In this document: in pieces, positions 43,334-59,429 of the stretch | Numbering within the stretch: position 1 is the first letter of the stretch | How the letters are laid out: each line of letters begins with the position of its first letter | From: Dryomyza anilis | Lineage: Eukaryota > Arthropoda > Insecta > Diptera > Dryomyzidae | Length of the DNA: 64,000 bases | Assembly: GCA_951804985.1 (NCBI GenBank) | Contig: OX638135.1 | Span: forward strand, 65,523,970-65,587,969 | Direction: 5' to 3' | Position numbers and translations under genes: made by a program | The notes under the pieces: model-generated | Database searches by the model: none | Told to the model about the DNA's origin: nothing | What the model saw: the letters and a program-made list of their open reading frames with translations, nothing else

Positions 43334-43900
43334 ATGCCTCGGATATCGACTCGAAAACACGATGACAACCTACGCAAACGTATAAAGGACCATGATTTAC
43401 GGATATGCACCTGGAATGTGCGAACCCATTATAGGAAAGGTGCCACTATCCAGCTGGTTGATGTACTCGAAAGATACAAGGCTTACATCCCCGCAAACCA
43501 GGAAATGCGATGGACAGGACAGGGCTGTTCTAAACAGGCATCCTGTGACATTTACTACAGCTGCCATGTGGAGAGGCATGAATTTGGTTGTGGATTTGTA
43601 GTCGCCAAGAGACTCCGCCACCTTGTCTCTAGGTTCACACCCGTGAACGAACGACTAGCAACAATCCGCATCAAGGCTAAAAACTTCCATATCAGCCTAA
43701 TTTGTGCGCACGCTCCGACGAATGAGAAGGACGATGAAACTAAAGAGACTTTCTATGAGCGCCTCGACGAAGCCTATGAGCGCTGCCCCCGTCATGACAT
43801 CAAAATTGTGATTGGTGACTTTAATGCGAAGGTGGGTCATGAGGGTATCTTTGGTTCAACGGTTGGACAATTCAGCCTCCACGACAACACCTCCGAATGA
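43334..43900 (+). pseudogene. RTE-like endonuclease, best copy (F)
   Basis: 188 open codons: 'RICTWNVRTHYRKGATIQLV' (motif with catalytic Asn), 'ANQEMRWTGQG' (usual Glu region), 'DIYYSCHVERHEFGCGFVV', 'FTPVNERLATIRIKA', 'ICAHAPTNEKDD' and 'IKIVIGDFNAKVGHEG' (Asp/Asn motif). The frame breaks at 43897; the final Ser-Asp-His part ('SDHFLVAAK') is at about 44094 in another frame. The enzyme would nick DNA to prime reverse transcription. Confidence 0.8.
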
Positions 43901-44289
43901 GGCTGACCGATTTTGCCGCAGCACGAAACATGGTAATTAGTAGTACTAGATTCCAGCATCTCAATATTCACAAGGCCACGTGGCGGTCACCCGTTCAGAA
44001 CACGCGCAACTAAATTAATCATGTTGTGATTGACGGAAGGCACGCTTCTAGTGTGATGGATGTACGCTCGATCCGAAATGCCAACATCGACTCGGATCAC
44101 TTCCTTGTAGCAGCCAAGATTCGCACACGCATATGCTCTGCGAAAAACGCACGGAAACAGAGAGAAGAGGAAGTAGGAGAGACCATCCGCAGGATCGGAT
44201 GGTCTGCTGCCTAGTTGTTTAAGACCGGAGGCGATGAGCTCATAACGAGCATGCACTAGCTCATCAGCAGAATATGGTCAGAAGAAAGC

Positions 44290-45352
44290 ATGCCTAGCGC
44301 ATGGAATCTCAGTATACTCTGCCCAATCCTTAAGGAGGGGGATCCCATGATACGCACCAACTACCGTAGGATAAATCTCCTCAATATCGCGTATAAGGTT
44401 CTAACGAGCGTATTATGTGAAAGACTGAAGCCCATTGTCAACGGACTGATTGGATCTTATAAGTGCGGCTTCAGACCTGGCAAGTCCACCATAGAACCGA
44501 TTTTCACATTGGGCCTGGAATCCTGGAAAAAAACAAAGAGAGGCAGATCGACACCCACCACCTTTTCGTCGACTACAAAACTGCCTTCGACAGTCCGATG
44601 AGAAGTCGGTATACCTGCGAATCTTGTAAGGCTTTTCAGGATAACCCTGAGCGACACACGTTGCTCAGTGAGAATTAGTAACAACATCACCGATACGTTT
44701 AATACCGAACGAGGTTTCAGACAAGGCGATTCCCTATCGTGTGACTTCTTCAACCTAATAATGGAGAAGATTGTAAGAGCTGCACAACTCCATCACAATG
44801 GCACTATCTTCAACAAGAGTTCTATGCTGCTCGGGTACGCTGATGATATCGACATAATTGGGCAGAGCGTACGAGCAGTCAGTGCAGCATTCTCCAGTTT
44901 AGAGAGGGAATCGCGTCGAATGGGTCTTACGGTGAACGAGGACAAGACGAAGTACCTAGTGTCAACAAACAAAGAGTCCCGGCGTCTATCACTATTGATT
45001 ACCACAACATCGAAGTTTTGAAGGACTTCGTATACCTAGGAACCAGCATCAACAAGGAAAACAATGTCAGCCTGGAGATTAGCCAAAGAATAACTCTTGC
45101 CAACAGGTGTTACTTTGGGCTCAGTAGGCAATTGAGGAGCAGATTACGATCTATAAGTCGCGGACAAAGATTACGCTCTATAAGTTGCTCATCACGCTAG
45201 TCCTCCTCTATGACGCTGAGGCATTGACGCTTGCCAACACCTATGAACGAGCTTTAGGAGCGTTCGAGAGAAAGATCCTTGGAAAATCTATGGCCCGATA
45301 TGCGTTGAAAACGAATACAGAATCAAATGGAACGACGAGCTGTATGAGCGTC
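44290..45352 (+). pseudogene. RTE-like reverse transcriptase remnant (copy F)
   Basis: 'SAWNLSILCPILKEGDP', '[16 protein letters not shown]', 'CGFRPGKSTIEPIFTLGLES' (44290-44600), a break with a roughly 20-bp deletion, then 'ERGFRQGDSLSCDFFNLIME' and 'LLGYADDIDIIGQSV' (YADD at about 44835), another break near 45000, and 'FVYLGTSINKENNVSLEIS'. At least five frame-disrupting changes. Confidence 0.85.
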
Positions 45353-45572
45353 AGTTTAATGATATCGAATCTAGTTTTTGAGATATTGATTTTGGGATAT
45401 AATATTTACATTTTTCGAATAATGGTATATATCTCAAAAATTAGAGGCAATTTGATGAAAATGGGGCCATTTTAGAAATCAGAGTTAAAAAAACCATTAA
45501 AAAGTTATTGCAAATTTTACTGTGAAAATATTAAGATTTGGCATTAACATTTATATTAAATCAACCAAAATA

Positions 45573-46971
45573 TGTGATTTTTTTCAGAATTTTAAAAAGG
45601 GTCCTTTTTAAGGACATTAAATTTGAAGTGCAAGAATAATGACCACGGGTCACATGCTCGAGTTTTGAAGTTACATCTTCATTGCTCTAAAAATCTATCT
45701 ATTAGCTTTGAAACGAGCCATTAACGGAGTTTCTAGCATTTTTACTTAAAGAGATATTGAAATATAAACAACCACACAAAAGTCTTTTGTCTCATTTTTT
45801 GTAACTTTGAATAATATACTGTATCGAATAAAATAAAAAAAAATGGTCAATGCATATCTCGATACCTTTTATCAGTTTAATTGAAATCGAAGAAGGTGAG
45901 TTCCAACCGCTGGTCGATTTGGTGTGGAATGGCCCATATAACAACATTTTTTGTTGTTGTAATAAGTTTTTTTATTACTATTTTGCATGATTGATAATAT
46001 TAGATACTGAAAAATATTTTTTATTTTGGTTTGAAATTTTGAACCTCTAAAAACTTTTAAAAAGTGAAAATTTATGAATTGTTTTTTTTCTTTTTTGTTG
46101 CAAACAATAATGCAAACAAATATTTGAAGTGTTCGAAATATTATTTGCAACAACCAATTTAAATAATTTGTAGGAAATGATTAAATTAGTAATATTTGTA
46201 CAAACTATTTAAATGTTCTTCTCTTTTGCTGAAAACACTCTTGATTACACAAAAGTGTTTCCCATAAATACTTCTATTGTTTCCAAACATAATCCACATT
46301 CCACACAGACACATACACGCATTAAACATATTTTTTATTACTCATTTAGCAATGAATTGAAATTTAATTTTCTGATTAACTGCTTTAAACTGTATGATCT
46401 CCAATGAGTATTACACATAATCAGTTAATTTGTCTGAGTCGAATGTGAGTTCTGGCGATAAACGTTGCACGTTACGTGAGGTTCGGCACAGCACTAAAAA
46501 CGACATGTTTGTTTTCGGAAATACTCGGGCAAATACTTCCTCCCAAACAAGTGTTTCAAGCAAACACTTCAAACAATTATTATTTGAGAAAATAAACAAG
46601 TGTTTGGTCCAAACACTAATTAAAATTTATTATATAAGACAAATATATGCAGTAGCTAACAGAACAAATGAATGTGTTTAGGAGGAATAATTAATTGAAC
46701 ACTTACAAAGTGTTTAATATAAACAATTAATGTTTTTTGACAAATAAATTTCTAAATGTTACAAATATTTATAATTAGAAGCGTTTGCAGGAAACAGTCA
46801 TTATTTATGGCAAAATAAATAAAAGTATTTAGTGGACACAATAAGTTCTCACAGCAAACATTTGATCGTTTACGGCAAATAATTCATAAGCAATCCTTTA
46901 TTTTGTGTGTTTGAGTTCCAATATATTGCGTTCAGATTACATATTTAAAATACTAAATATTTGAAAGAGAT
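45573..46971. other. AT-rich intergenic sequence
   Basis: No gene. About 45890-45945 resembles the 'GAAGGTGAGT...GATTTGGTGTGGAATG' part of the repeat at 49120-49160, so a fragment of that family is probable here. Otherwise nothing recognised. Confidence 0.4.
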
Positions 46972-47477
46972 CCCAGCAGGAAATGGCCTCATTGACGACA
47001 AGGTCATCAATGATAAATCGAGGACATTAGAAAATTTGTCGTTGATGAATATGTCTACAATAATTTCATAAATGACATTGCATTAAAGACGTCATACACC
47101 ATATGTCATATATACCTACATCAATGACATTGTGAAAATCTGTCATTGATGAAATCTTATTGATGACGTCGTTGATGAAAATTAACATTCACGTCACGTG
47201 CCCCTGAAGGTATGCAGTATTTACGTTGTGAAATGCAATGTCAAATGCAAACAACATACGTCTAGGGGCAGCATTTACACGTAAAACTGAAAATTTGCGT
47301 TCGATGTCACTCTGCCATATAATCATAAGCACAAATTGAGTTAGTGAAGTACGTTATTGACATTAGCAAGTACACATACCATTCCAACCGAGAACAGAAG
47401 AAAATAATAAAATTGAAATAATAAATAAAATTAGATAAATAAAAAAAAAATATATATTTTTTTTTACAAAAAAAAAA

Positions 47478-47529
<52 letters not shown>

Positions 47530-47724
47530 GACAATCATTTGTGACTTCATTGATGAATGACGTTCATGTCATCGTTAATGCTAATCATGCATGAATTAGT
47601 GAAAATGTCAACAAATTTGTATGAAAATGTCAACAATGCTTTGCAGGGCGAAAATGCTATCGGTCATCGATGTCTCTGACCTGACATAGGGGAATCATTG
47701 AGGAATCATTGGTTTCCTGCTGGG
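46972..47724. mobile_element. MITE with CCCAGCAGGAAA inverted ends
   Basis: Perfect 12-bp inverted ends CCCAGCAGGAAA (46972) and TTTCCTGCTGGG (ends 47724), 14 bp if the flanking AT is counted. 753 bp, no coding sequence, interior full of 'TCATTGATGAC'/'GTCATCAATGA'-like motifs in both orientations and a TA array at about 47479-47524. Superfamily not recognised; no clear target duplication. Confidence 0.7.
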
Positions 47725-48252
47725 ATACGATTGTCATACTTTTTTATTTTGGTGCTATGAAAGGTATAGGAAAAGTCTTTTTATTTCAAAATATCGATTT
47801 TGAACGTTCATTACTTCTGCCAGTTAAAAGCAATTAAGTTATAGCCCTTTTACCCCATACCCACTCTTAATGCCGGGACGTTCCGACGCTGGTCGCTAGA
47901 GACGTTATAGCTGAATTTAGTTCAAAATTTTCAATTTGGAAGTTCTCCACCAAAAACCTTCAACATTTTTCTTTTAAATTTATTTTAACTTATAGAAAAA
48001 TAAATACCCTTTAATACCATACCATCTTTTACTACCGAATAGTGCGGACCCTGACCGCAAGAGGCGTTATAGCTGAATTAAGTATAAAATTTTGACTTTT
48101 AACTTTCACTTCCAAACCTGGCCGCTAGAGGCGTTATAGCGAAATGAAGTTTAAATTTTAAACTTTCAACGTTCATAACCAAAAATAATATGAAATAAAA
48201 AATATTTTTAATATAAAACGTTTTTAATTTGAACTTTAAGGATCCAATAGAT
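47725..48252. other. Intergenic sequence with short tandem units
   Basis: Three degenerate copies of 'GGCCGCTAGAGGCGTTATAG' plus 'CTGAATTAAGT' (about 47890, 48055 and 48118) separated by variable AT-rich parts. No gene. Confidence 0.5.
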
Positions 48253-48716
48253 CAGGCATGTCAAACTCATTTGGCACCACGGGCCGCATTGGCAATTCTA
48301 AATATGAGGCGGGCCGCATTTGTGTACCATAAGAAAATAAAATCGCACGTATTTTACATTTGGTTCTTCGGTTGTAAAATAAAATTTTAAGATGATCAAA
48401 TTGTCTATTGATCTTCGTTAAAAGTAGACGTGTAATTGCATAATTTTCCATACAAAAATTGGGCAATCACAAGATTGATATTCATATTCTATGAAAATTG
48501 ATTGTTTATTCAATCGCGTGATTCAGGCTTTAAAATGCAAAAATATTTCTAAGCGACATATCGCAGTTTTATTTTCGAAACTATAATAAAACTGATTCTG
48601 GATTAATATTGCATCAAATAGGTCAAATATATCGAGATTTATTTGAAAAACATTGCGATATCCAAGTGGAAAATGTTTAAATATCCTAACATACAATTTT
48701 ACTCTACGAAAATTAC

Positions 48717-52346
<3,630 letters not shown>

Positions 52347-55208
52347 AATTTTATTGTTTTTCTTTTTTGTTTATAGTACGTTTATATTTATATAAAATGT
52401 ATATTTGTTGAAAATTGTCTGTTTTCTTTTTGTTTTCGTCTCCTCTGACACACACACACATTCGCATAAATGTTGTGTATAAGGAAGCGTATACACAATT
52501 TCGTAAATATTGCATTTAGTTAACTCTAAGGGTTCGCATATTCCGATTGAGTTTGTATTACTTAAAAGGGTGCGGTGCGTACGCGTAAAATATTTCATAA
52601 ACAATTATTTTGCAGCAAACTTTGTTCCTAATTATTTTAAAGTTTATTATTATTTTGTTAGGTTTTTTGTTGATCAATTTTATTCAATGAGAATTCGAAT
52701 TCACTTAATTTCTGTTCAATTGACGGTTGACTACTAGAGTTCGCTGTCCGTCAGTTGGTCGCTACAATTGAGTGTGCTACCAAAGCTTTTAAAGTTGCAA
52801 ACCAAAGTGCGTGCGCACACTTTTAGTTCAATGTACTACAATACACTCTTTGAACAGCATACGAGAAAAAACTTTGTGCACTCCAGAGCTTTGTATCCTG
52901 AACATAACATAAACGTTCCCAAAGTGTTTGTATGAAACCTTTATTAATGCTTCGGGCAACACTGAAATGAACTGAAATGAAAAATTGCCCAGTGCGATTT
53001 TTATCAACTGTCCTTAAGAAAGAATAAATTGCCAATCCACACAGAAAAAATGTTGTTGCAATAATTTTGAACATTCTATAAAATAGATATTTTTATTTTT
53101 CTGACACGTCATGCGTCATGAAACCGATATGCAGCAACAGAAAAAGTAGATATACAATATAAGTACACGCTGAAAAAAAATGGCTCTTCCAAACATAATT
53201 TCGCACACATTACATATATCTTTGGAGCTTTATGCAAACAAAAGTATTATTGCATTGCAAAACATTATTATAATAACAACCAAACATATTTTTGTGTTCT
53301 TTCAAACATATTTATGTTCAGAATAAATAATTTACGAGGTTTTTACAAACATATATATATGTTTGGATGTGAAAAACATTTTATTTACATGTATACATAT
53401 TAATGTTTAAATTTCATATTAATGTAAAAAAATGTAAATTTAGTGCTAATAATTTTTTTTACACAATATTAATTTATTTTACATTTTATATTATATAATT
53501 ATAAACTTTAACTATTTTTTTATTACACATCTTTTATTTAAACTTAATAATTTTATTTCCATCTATTGTTCCTATTTTGAGTTCGAGTGAATAACGAATT
53601 AATTGGATATATCGCAAACAACATCTTTCTGGTATTAACATTGATTGGCGGTACTTAAAAAAATTAATCCACAAAAAAAAACTTTTGAACTGTATGAAAA
53701 GTATTAATGTGAGTGTTACTGAGTGCTAAAAGTAGGCAGCGTTGTTATTTATTTGTGATTTCGTAATGCCAAACGTATATATATATGTTTGGCATTACAA
53801 AACTAATTCTATTATTTTGAAATTCGTTGTCACCCAGTGACAATCACGAATAACCAAGTACATATAATTCAAAGAACCTTTTTTTGACCTTGGATGTCTT
53901 AAATAGCAGAAATAAAAAACATACATATAAAAATATCTGATGTAATATATCTGTTTCTACAGAAACATTACTGTAGTAAATTCATATAATTCCGCGACTA
54001 AAGCTATTTACGTTTAAATATCGTATACTAATATTTCAATCTGAACAAAATAATTATACAATTCAATTATAATGTAATTAAATTTTACTCCTAATATTTA
54101 TATGGTGATTTCGAATTACGTTATAATTACATACAAATATATTCAAACACATCATTTCTATCCGTGTAGTTAAGAAAAAACAAAAATAATTTAAAATATT
54201 TAAAATAAAAATATAATACAATAAAATAAAAAAAGAATATAACGAAACAAATATATTTATATATGTTGGAAAGTTCATAAATACTATCGAACTGTATCGT
54301 CCTAAAATATAAGCATTTAAAGATGGTGAAGTGATGAGACAAACAATAAGTAGAATTTTCTGTAGAAATAGCCATATGTTAAACTTTTTCATTAACGCTA
54401 TTTGAAGTTGAGTTTGAAATTAAAGATGGTGACGTGAAGTAACATAAGGCAAATATTTATGTGGAAAAAACCATATTATGAAATATTCCTAATTTTAAGG
54501 AAACAAATTCCTTATAATAGAGAAAGTTTCCTTCCAATTAAAGAAAGCCCTTCTCTAAAATAAAGAAAATTGACGTTATTTCAAGTAACAAATTCCAGTA
54601 TATACTTACTATAGTCGACCATGATCAGTTTTATTTTGGGTAGCCTCTGGTAGAGATGTTATATCGTATTGAAACTCTTCAGTTACATGTGATACAAGTC
54701 TAGACATACGAATTTCCACTCGGGTTGTTTGTTTGTATGCCCGGGAATTTTAGGTCTATAGACAATGCATAAAACCATAGCAAAGGTTCTGCGCAAGCTT
54801 CTAAAAAAAGCTTCTACACAAAAGCTCTATGGATTGCAATTTTTTTTAAAGATATTATTGAATGAATGACTATTTTTTCGCAAACACTCTTTAAATAATT
54901 TAAAGATACTAATATGCTTGCGACTTTATTAAATCGGAATAAAAACAATATCTTTGCTATTTTAATAACGATTTTGTACACTCAATATAATCAATGCAAA
55001 AATTAAAGAAATACAATAAAAAATAAAATAATACATTTATTTTTTCCTTCATTTTCGTAAATTCATTGCATTTAATTCGTAAGTCAAAAATATAATTAAA
55101 TCAAAATGTACTAAATTTACAAGAGGGGAATTATATTAGTATTCATTATTCGTAAGATGTACGAATTACTTCATGAAACATTTTCACGAAATATACGTAA
55201 ACTATAGT
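52347..55208. other. AT-rich intergenic sequence, no gene recognised
   Basis: Nearly 3 kb. 'CACGCTGAAAAAAAATGGCT' followed by 'CCAAACATAATTTCGCA' at about 53167 matches, in inverted orientation, 'TGCAAAATTATGTTTGGGAG...GCAGCGTGTAT' at about 5480-5528, so an end of a dispersed MITE-like repeat is likely. 'AACGTATATATATATGTTTG' at about 53771 is a local palindrome. Confidence 0.4.
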
Positions 55209-55430
55209 AATAGTTCGGCGCTACAGTCCTGTGAAGAACTTAGGCCAAGCTAGAGTGTTATATATGTACTCAGTGTAGGACATACAGTTTAATGTTTTTC
55301 ATAGGAAATGTTTACTCTCGTGGGTTTGCCATTGACTGCCGATGTATTTTATAAAAAAAGACAGTAGATGGCATCCAACCCGGGCCCTATTTCATTTTCG
55401 TGAATATTTTAGTCAAATACACTACCGCTG
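55209..55430 (-). mobile_element. tRNA-derived SINE, copy 8 (internally deleted)
   Basis: Minus strand. 'GGCGCTACAGTCCTGTGAAG', a shortened middle, 'TTACTCTCGTGGGTTTGCCA', and a decayed head region ('CAACCCGGGCCC', then 'CACTACCGCTG'). Confidence 0.7.
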
Positions 55431-55723
55431 TCCTGTATTTTTTTATGTTTTATTTTGAGTATGTTCAAACCAAGGACTGAAACCTAAGCGAATAACGGTT
55501 TCGATTTTTTCCGCGTTTCGGTTACGGTTTCGGTTTTATGTATTTATGACGAAACGGTTTCGGTATACCGGTTCCATGTTACGGTTTCGGTTTTTGTATA
55601 AATTTTCTTTTTTTCCATATTTTTCAAATAATTTAACATTGTTTATATGGTGCTAAGTTATGTTCAAATTATGGTATTGGAGTAATGTGGGAAACGTAAT
55701 TTAAACAATGTTTGTTGTTATTT

Positions 55724-56032
55724 AGCCGCGGTAGCTCAGTGGTTAGTGCGTTGGACTGCGAGCCGAAAGGTCCCCGGTTCAAGTCTGGACTGGGGCTAAC
55801 AACATCTTTTCATAGAAACATTTTTCTATACCGCGCTACCTCTCGGCAGTAAATGGCAAACCTCCGAGAGTAAAAACATTGCCTATGAAAAGCTCTCACC
55901 CGTCGTTCGGATTCGGCAATAAACTGTAGGTCCCACCACTTTGAGTACAAATATAACACGCACAGCTCAAAATGGTGAGAAAGCTCGGCCTAAGTTCTTA
56001 TTGAACTGTAGTGCCAAACTATTATATTATTA
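55724..56032 (+). mobile_element. tRNA-derived SINE, copy 9 (full-length reference)
   Basis: About 309 bp with a 12-bp target duplication TTGTTGTTATTT (55712-55723 and 56033-56044). The head starts GCCGCGGTAGCTCAGTGG (pol III A box TAGCTCAGTGG) and has the B box GGTTCAAGTCT 35-40 bp later. The tRNA-unrelated body runs from about 55800, and the tail is a short (ATT)n. These are all the properties of a tRNA-derived SINE moved by a LINE. It is inserted in element H3. Confidence 0.9.
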
Positions 56033-57460
56033 TTGTTGTTATTTTAGTAAAAATATTGTGTTATATGAATTAATTAATTGAATTCGTCAAGAAAAAATTT
56101 TAATTTAAAATTTATTTAAATAAATAAATATTTCCCGCCAAAAATTCTATCAAAAGCTTGTATACTGCTTTATTCACATTTTTTTGTTGTTGTTGCACTT
56201 TCAAACGAATCAGCGGATTTTTGAAAAAAAAAAATAAAAACACAAAAAGCAATATATCAGCTAAATGAGGTAGAAATGTTCATATATTCATTTTTTTGGT
56301 TTTATAAGTTAAATGAAATAATGCACATAGAGCTTAACTTAAGAAAACTTCATGATTTTACAATTAACAAAAAAAGTATGTATAAAAGTAAAACAAAACA
56401 AAAATGTGCACAGTGCATATGCACAATCAATGTACGAACTAGCGTAGCGAAGAAAAGATAAAAAAACATTGTTTTGTCTATTTTATCTCTTTGAAGCGAC
56501 TTTTGAAGCACTTTTGAAGCTATTTGCCGCTTCAAAAGTGCTTCACAGACCTTATTTTTAAGATGCTTATATTCATTAGCCTTGAAAAACAAAAAAAAAA
56601 CACACATCTTCATTAATGTTCGCGTTCATAAATATTTTGCACGCTTTCCATTGTTACTTGTTGTTCAATATTCAGTAAAATCATGAATTATTTTGAATTT
56701 CACTATTACCTTAAAAACATATTAAATACATTAAAATGATAAAAAAAACGCAAGAGTTTTGCTTTTCTTGCATTTCTTGAACTTGTTTTTGCATTTCTTA
56801 TCTTACTCTTGTTCTTGCAAGAAAATTTCGATCTAGTTCTCCTTGTTCTTGCAAAAAATGCAAGAACAAGATATTTTTGATTATCACTAATGTAAACTGA
56901 TATCTGCCTTATACTTGAATTGTTTAAACTTGTCGAACTTGCACATCATTTTTCGTATTTCCTTAAATAGTTACTGAGATGTTAATAATTTGACATTTTT
57001 GCATTACCATTGTTTTGTTTACGTCCGAAATTAAGCTGTTTTGAAAAATAACTCAAAAATCCATTAAAAGACTTATAAATGGTATTCTAGTGAATAGACC
57101 TTTAAAACGATTCAAAAAATATTCAAATGAACTTTTCAAAACTTGCCCCACACTACAACAAGCTCCCCAATATATTTTACTAATATAATAAATAAAAAAC
57201 CAATATTATTAAAATTTGAATCATTTTTTAACATAAAAATTGTGCTTGGAGTTGCTGATGTTTTGTTGTTAATTTGATTAATGAATCAAATAACAAATTT
57301 TAGACCAAATACCGTTGTTTTGGAAATATTATTTCTCAAAAAACAACATGTGATTTCTTGTACAACCAAAAATGTTATTTTGGGAACTCCAAATTTTAAT
57401 TAATGACATTTTACTTAAGATTTTCTATATAAAATAAAATATGTTTTTCTGTTTCTTTTT
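56033..57460. other. Interior of element H3
   Basis: AT-rich, no gene. Contains a perfect 16-bp hairpin (56505-56544) and repeated 'CTTGTTCTTGCAAGAA' motifs at about 56760-56880. Confidence 0.5.
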
Positions 57461-57619
57461 ATACTTTTTTAAACCCCGTTTTAAACCGGTATAAAACCGA
57501 AACCGTTTATATCGATTTTGGATATCGGTTTATTTCTGATTATCGTATAACGGTTTCGGTTATAAAAATGAAACGGTTGTAAACGGATATCGGTTTCGGT
57601 TTCAATCCTTGGTTCAAAC

Positions 57620-59429
57620 ATAGATTATTTAATATTTTATTTTTTATAAAAAAAAAAAAAATAAAACGATTAAATTCAATACAATAATGGTTTCGGTACA
57701 TTTACATATTAGGAATATAAAACTGTAAAATAAACGAATCTATCGTAAAATAAAAAATCAGAACGAATGTTTTGATTATTAAATAGGTACAGATTGTTAA
57801 GAAATGCAAATAAACCCCGACTTACCGAAAAAATTTCCATTTCTGCAAGAGTACCGAATACGATCCGATGACAACTGCATAGAGTTATTCTTAATGTTGC
57901 TAAACGTTTCAATTCTTTTATGTAGACTGTGTCTTAATCGTACATCTAACGAACTCAAAGAGCACGTAGAAATTTTTAAAATATGTTTGCAATGATAACT
58001 TAATGTACAAAATGTATATAAAAAAAATCTAATATTTAACCAGATATTCGATGTGCTGACCTGCAGGAATGGCTGCAATTTTTAACAACAAAATGGCTTT
58101 TTATGAGAAAATGTAAATTTAACAAAGTCAAATTCAATTCAAAAAAAGATAGAATTCTAAATCCAACTAATTTATAATGCGAAAAGTTCAATATTACCGT
58201 ATTCTTCAAAATACGTTAATAAATAGTTTTACTTTATCAGAGTGGTTTTAATAATCAGTGAATATTATATTTTTAATAAATACTATTTAAAGTGTTGAAA
58301 GGTATTTGTTATGATACTTTAAAACTGAATACCCAGAGAATGAATCAATTGAGGTAATCGCCAACCGATTTATTTATTTCTGTCAACATTCGACTGATTT
58401 GTTTGTTGCAACACCATCCCTAGTAGAAATTATGGTAGGGCCATGGTCATGAACTGTTCATGTCATTCTTTGAGATGATCAGGATATGACGAGGCCCATA
58501 ATGTCCTTGTAACGCATTGTCCTGATCATGTACTGACCTCAGGCCATGATCATGTACTGATCGGGCAATTCCACATTTTATTCTCAATATATTAGCCAAA
58601 AGTAGGAACTGAGATTGAAAATGAGCCAAATCGGTCAACGGACACGCCCACCTCCCATACAAGTCACTTTTTTATAACTCTTTAGAACTAATAACTCGAA
58701 AAGTATTCAAGATATAGTTATAAAATTTAAAACATATTGTTATAATTCATACAAAAATATGTGGTCCAAAAATTGGCGTGATCCGGCCACCTTTTTTTCA
58801 TTATTTCCCGGGTTTTCACAGTGGAAATTTGAACCGTAAATTATTAAAATCAAATCTATGAAATATTATCCTTACAAAATTTTTGAATATAAGCGTGGTC
58901 CGCCCATTTACATTTTTCTAATTTTTTGTATTAGTTTTTTATACTTTTATATCAATTTTTTAAATTATGGGTATATAAGATGTAAATTTCTGATATGTGA
59001 ATAATATTCTGAGGGTGGGGAGATTCAGTATAATTAAAAACTTTAAAATTAAGATATACAATTAAATATCCCACCAATGGTGTTGGGTATTCCATAGTCG
59101 GGCCCGACCGACCATAAAAGTCCGCCCCATGTGACCGAACTTACCCATGTGACCTAACTTTCCCAACTCGTTTTTATTCATAAAATTTATTGTAAAGTTT
59201 TGAATTTCCGTTGGTTATGTTTCGCCGATAAATGTAAAATATATGGTGGCGCATAGTTTTGTACGTCTAACACCGAAAATAAAATTACATTATTGTTTTT
59301 GTGTCGACTATTAAAAATAAAAGGAGAAAAAAATAATTAAAACTATAAAATCTTAAAAACTGGACCCTATTTAACAAAACCATTTTTGGAATTAGCTCCA
59401 GTATCAAAAAAAGCCGCTTTTAAAAAAAA
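57620..59429. other. AT-rich intergenic sequence
   Basis: No gene recognised. 'CATGTGACCTAACTTTCCCA' with 'CTCGTTTTTATTC' at about 59142 is a fragment of the dispersed repeat seen at 28060. Around 58440-58570 'TGATCATGTACTGA' and 'GGCCATGATCATGTACTGAT' recur as short imperfect repeats. Confidence 0.4.

Larger units (their letters stand above)
43070..45352 (+). mobile_element. RTE-like LINE copy F (5'-complete, 3'-truncated)
   Basis: Starts with the same GGGTTCAGAATGG as copy C, which confirms the element's 5' end. Endonuclease frame 43334-43900, RT pieces at 44290-44600 and 44668-45350, ending abruptly in 'ACGACGAGCTGTATGAG', about 150 bp before the expected 3' end of RT and 300 bp before the tail. 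Loss of the 3' end is unusual for a LINE and suggests a later deletion. Most of the linker between endonuclease and RT (copy C 11500-12080) is also missing, at about 44160. Confidence 0.85.
55471..57611. mobile_element. hAT-type element H3 (non-autonomous)
   Basis: Ends CAAGGACTGAAACC and the inverse of CAAGGATTGAAACC, flanked by perfect 8-bp direct repeats GTTCAAAC (55463-55470 and 57612-57619). Subterminal regions on both sides are full of 'CGGTTTCGGTT' motifs in opposite orientations. The 8-bp duplication puts it with hAT-type elements although the ends lack the usual CAG. 2.14 kb including an inserted SINE; no transposase sequence recognised. Confidence 0.85.

Noticed and set aside
55725..55797. 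Possible functional tRNA gene (good A and B boxes).
   Set aside because: The sequence is the head of a SINE repeated throughout the window, followed by the SINE body and a target duplication; the anticodon stem does not pair well.
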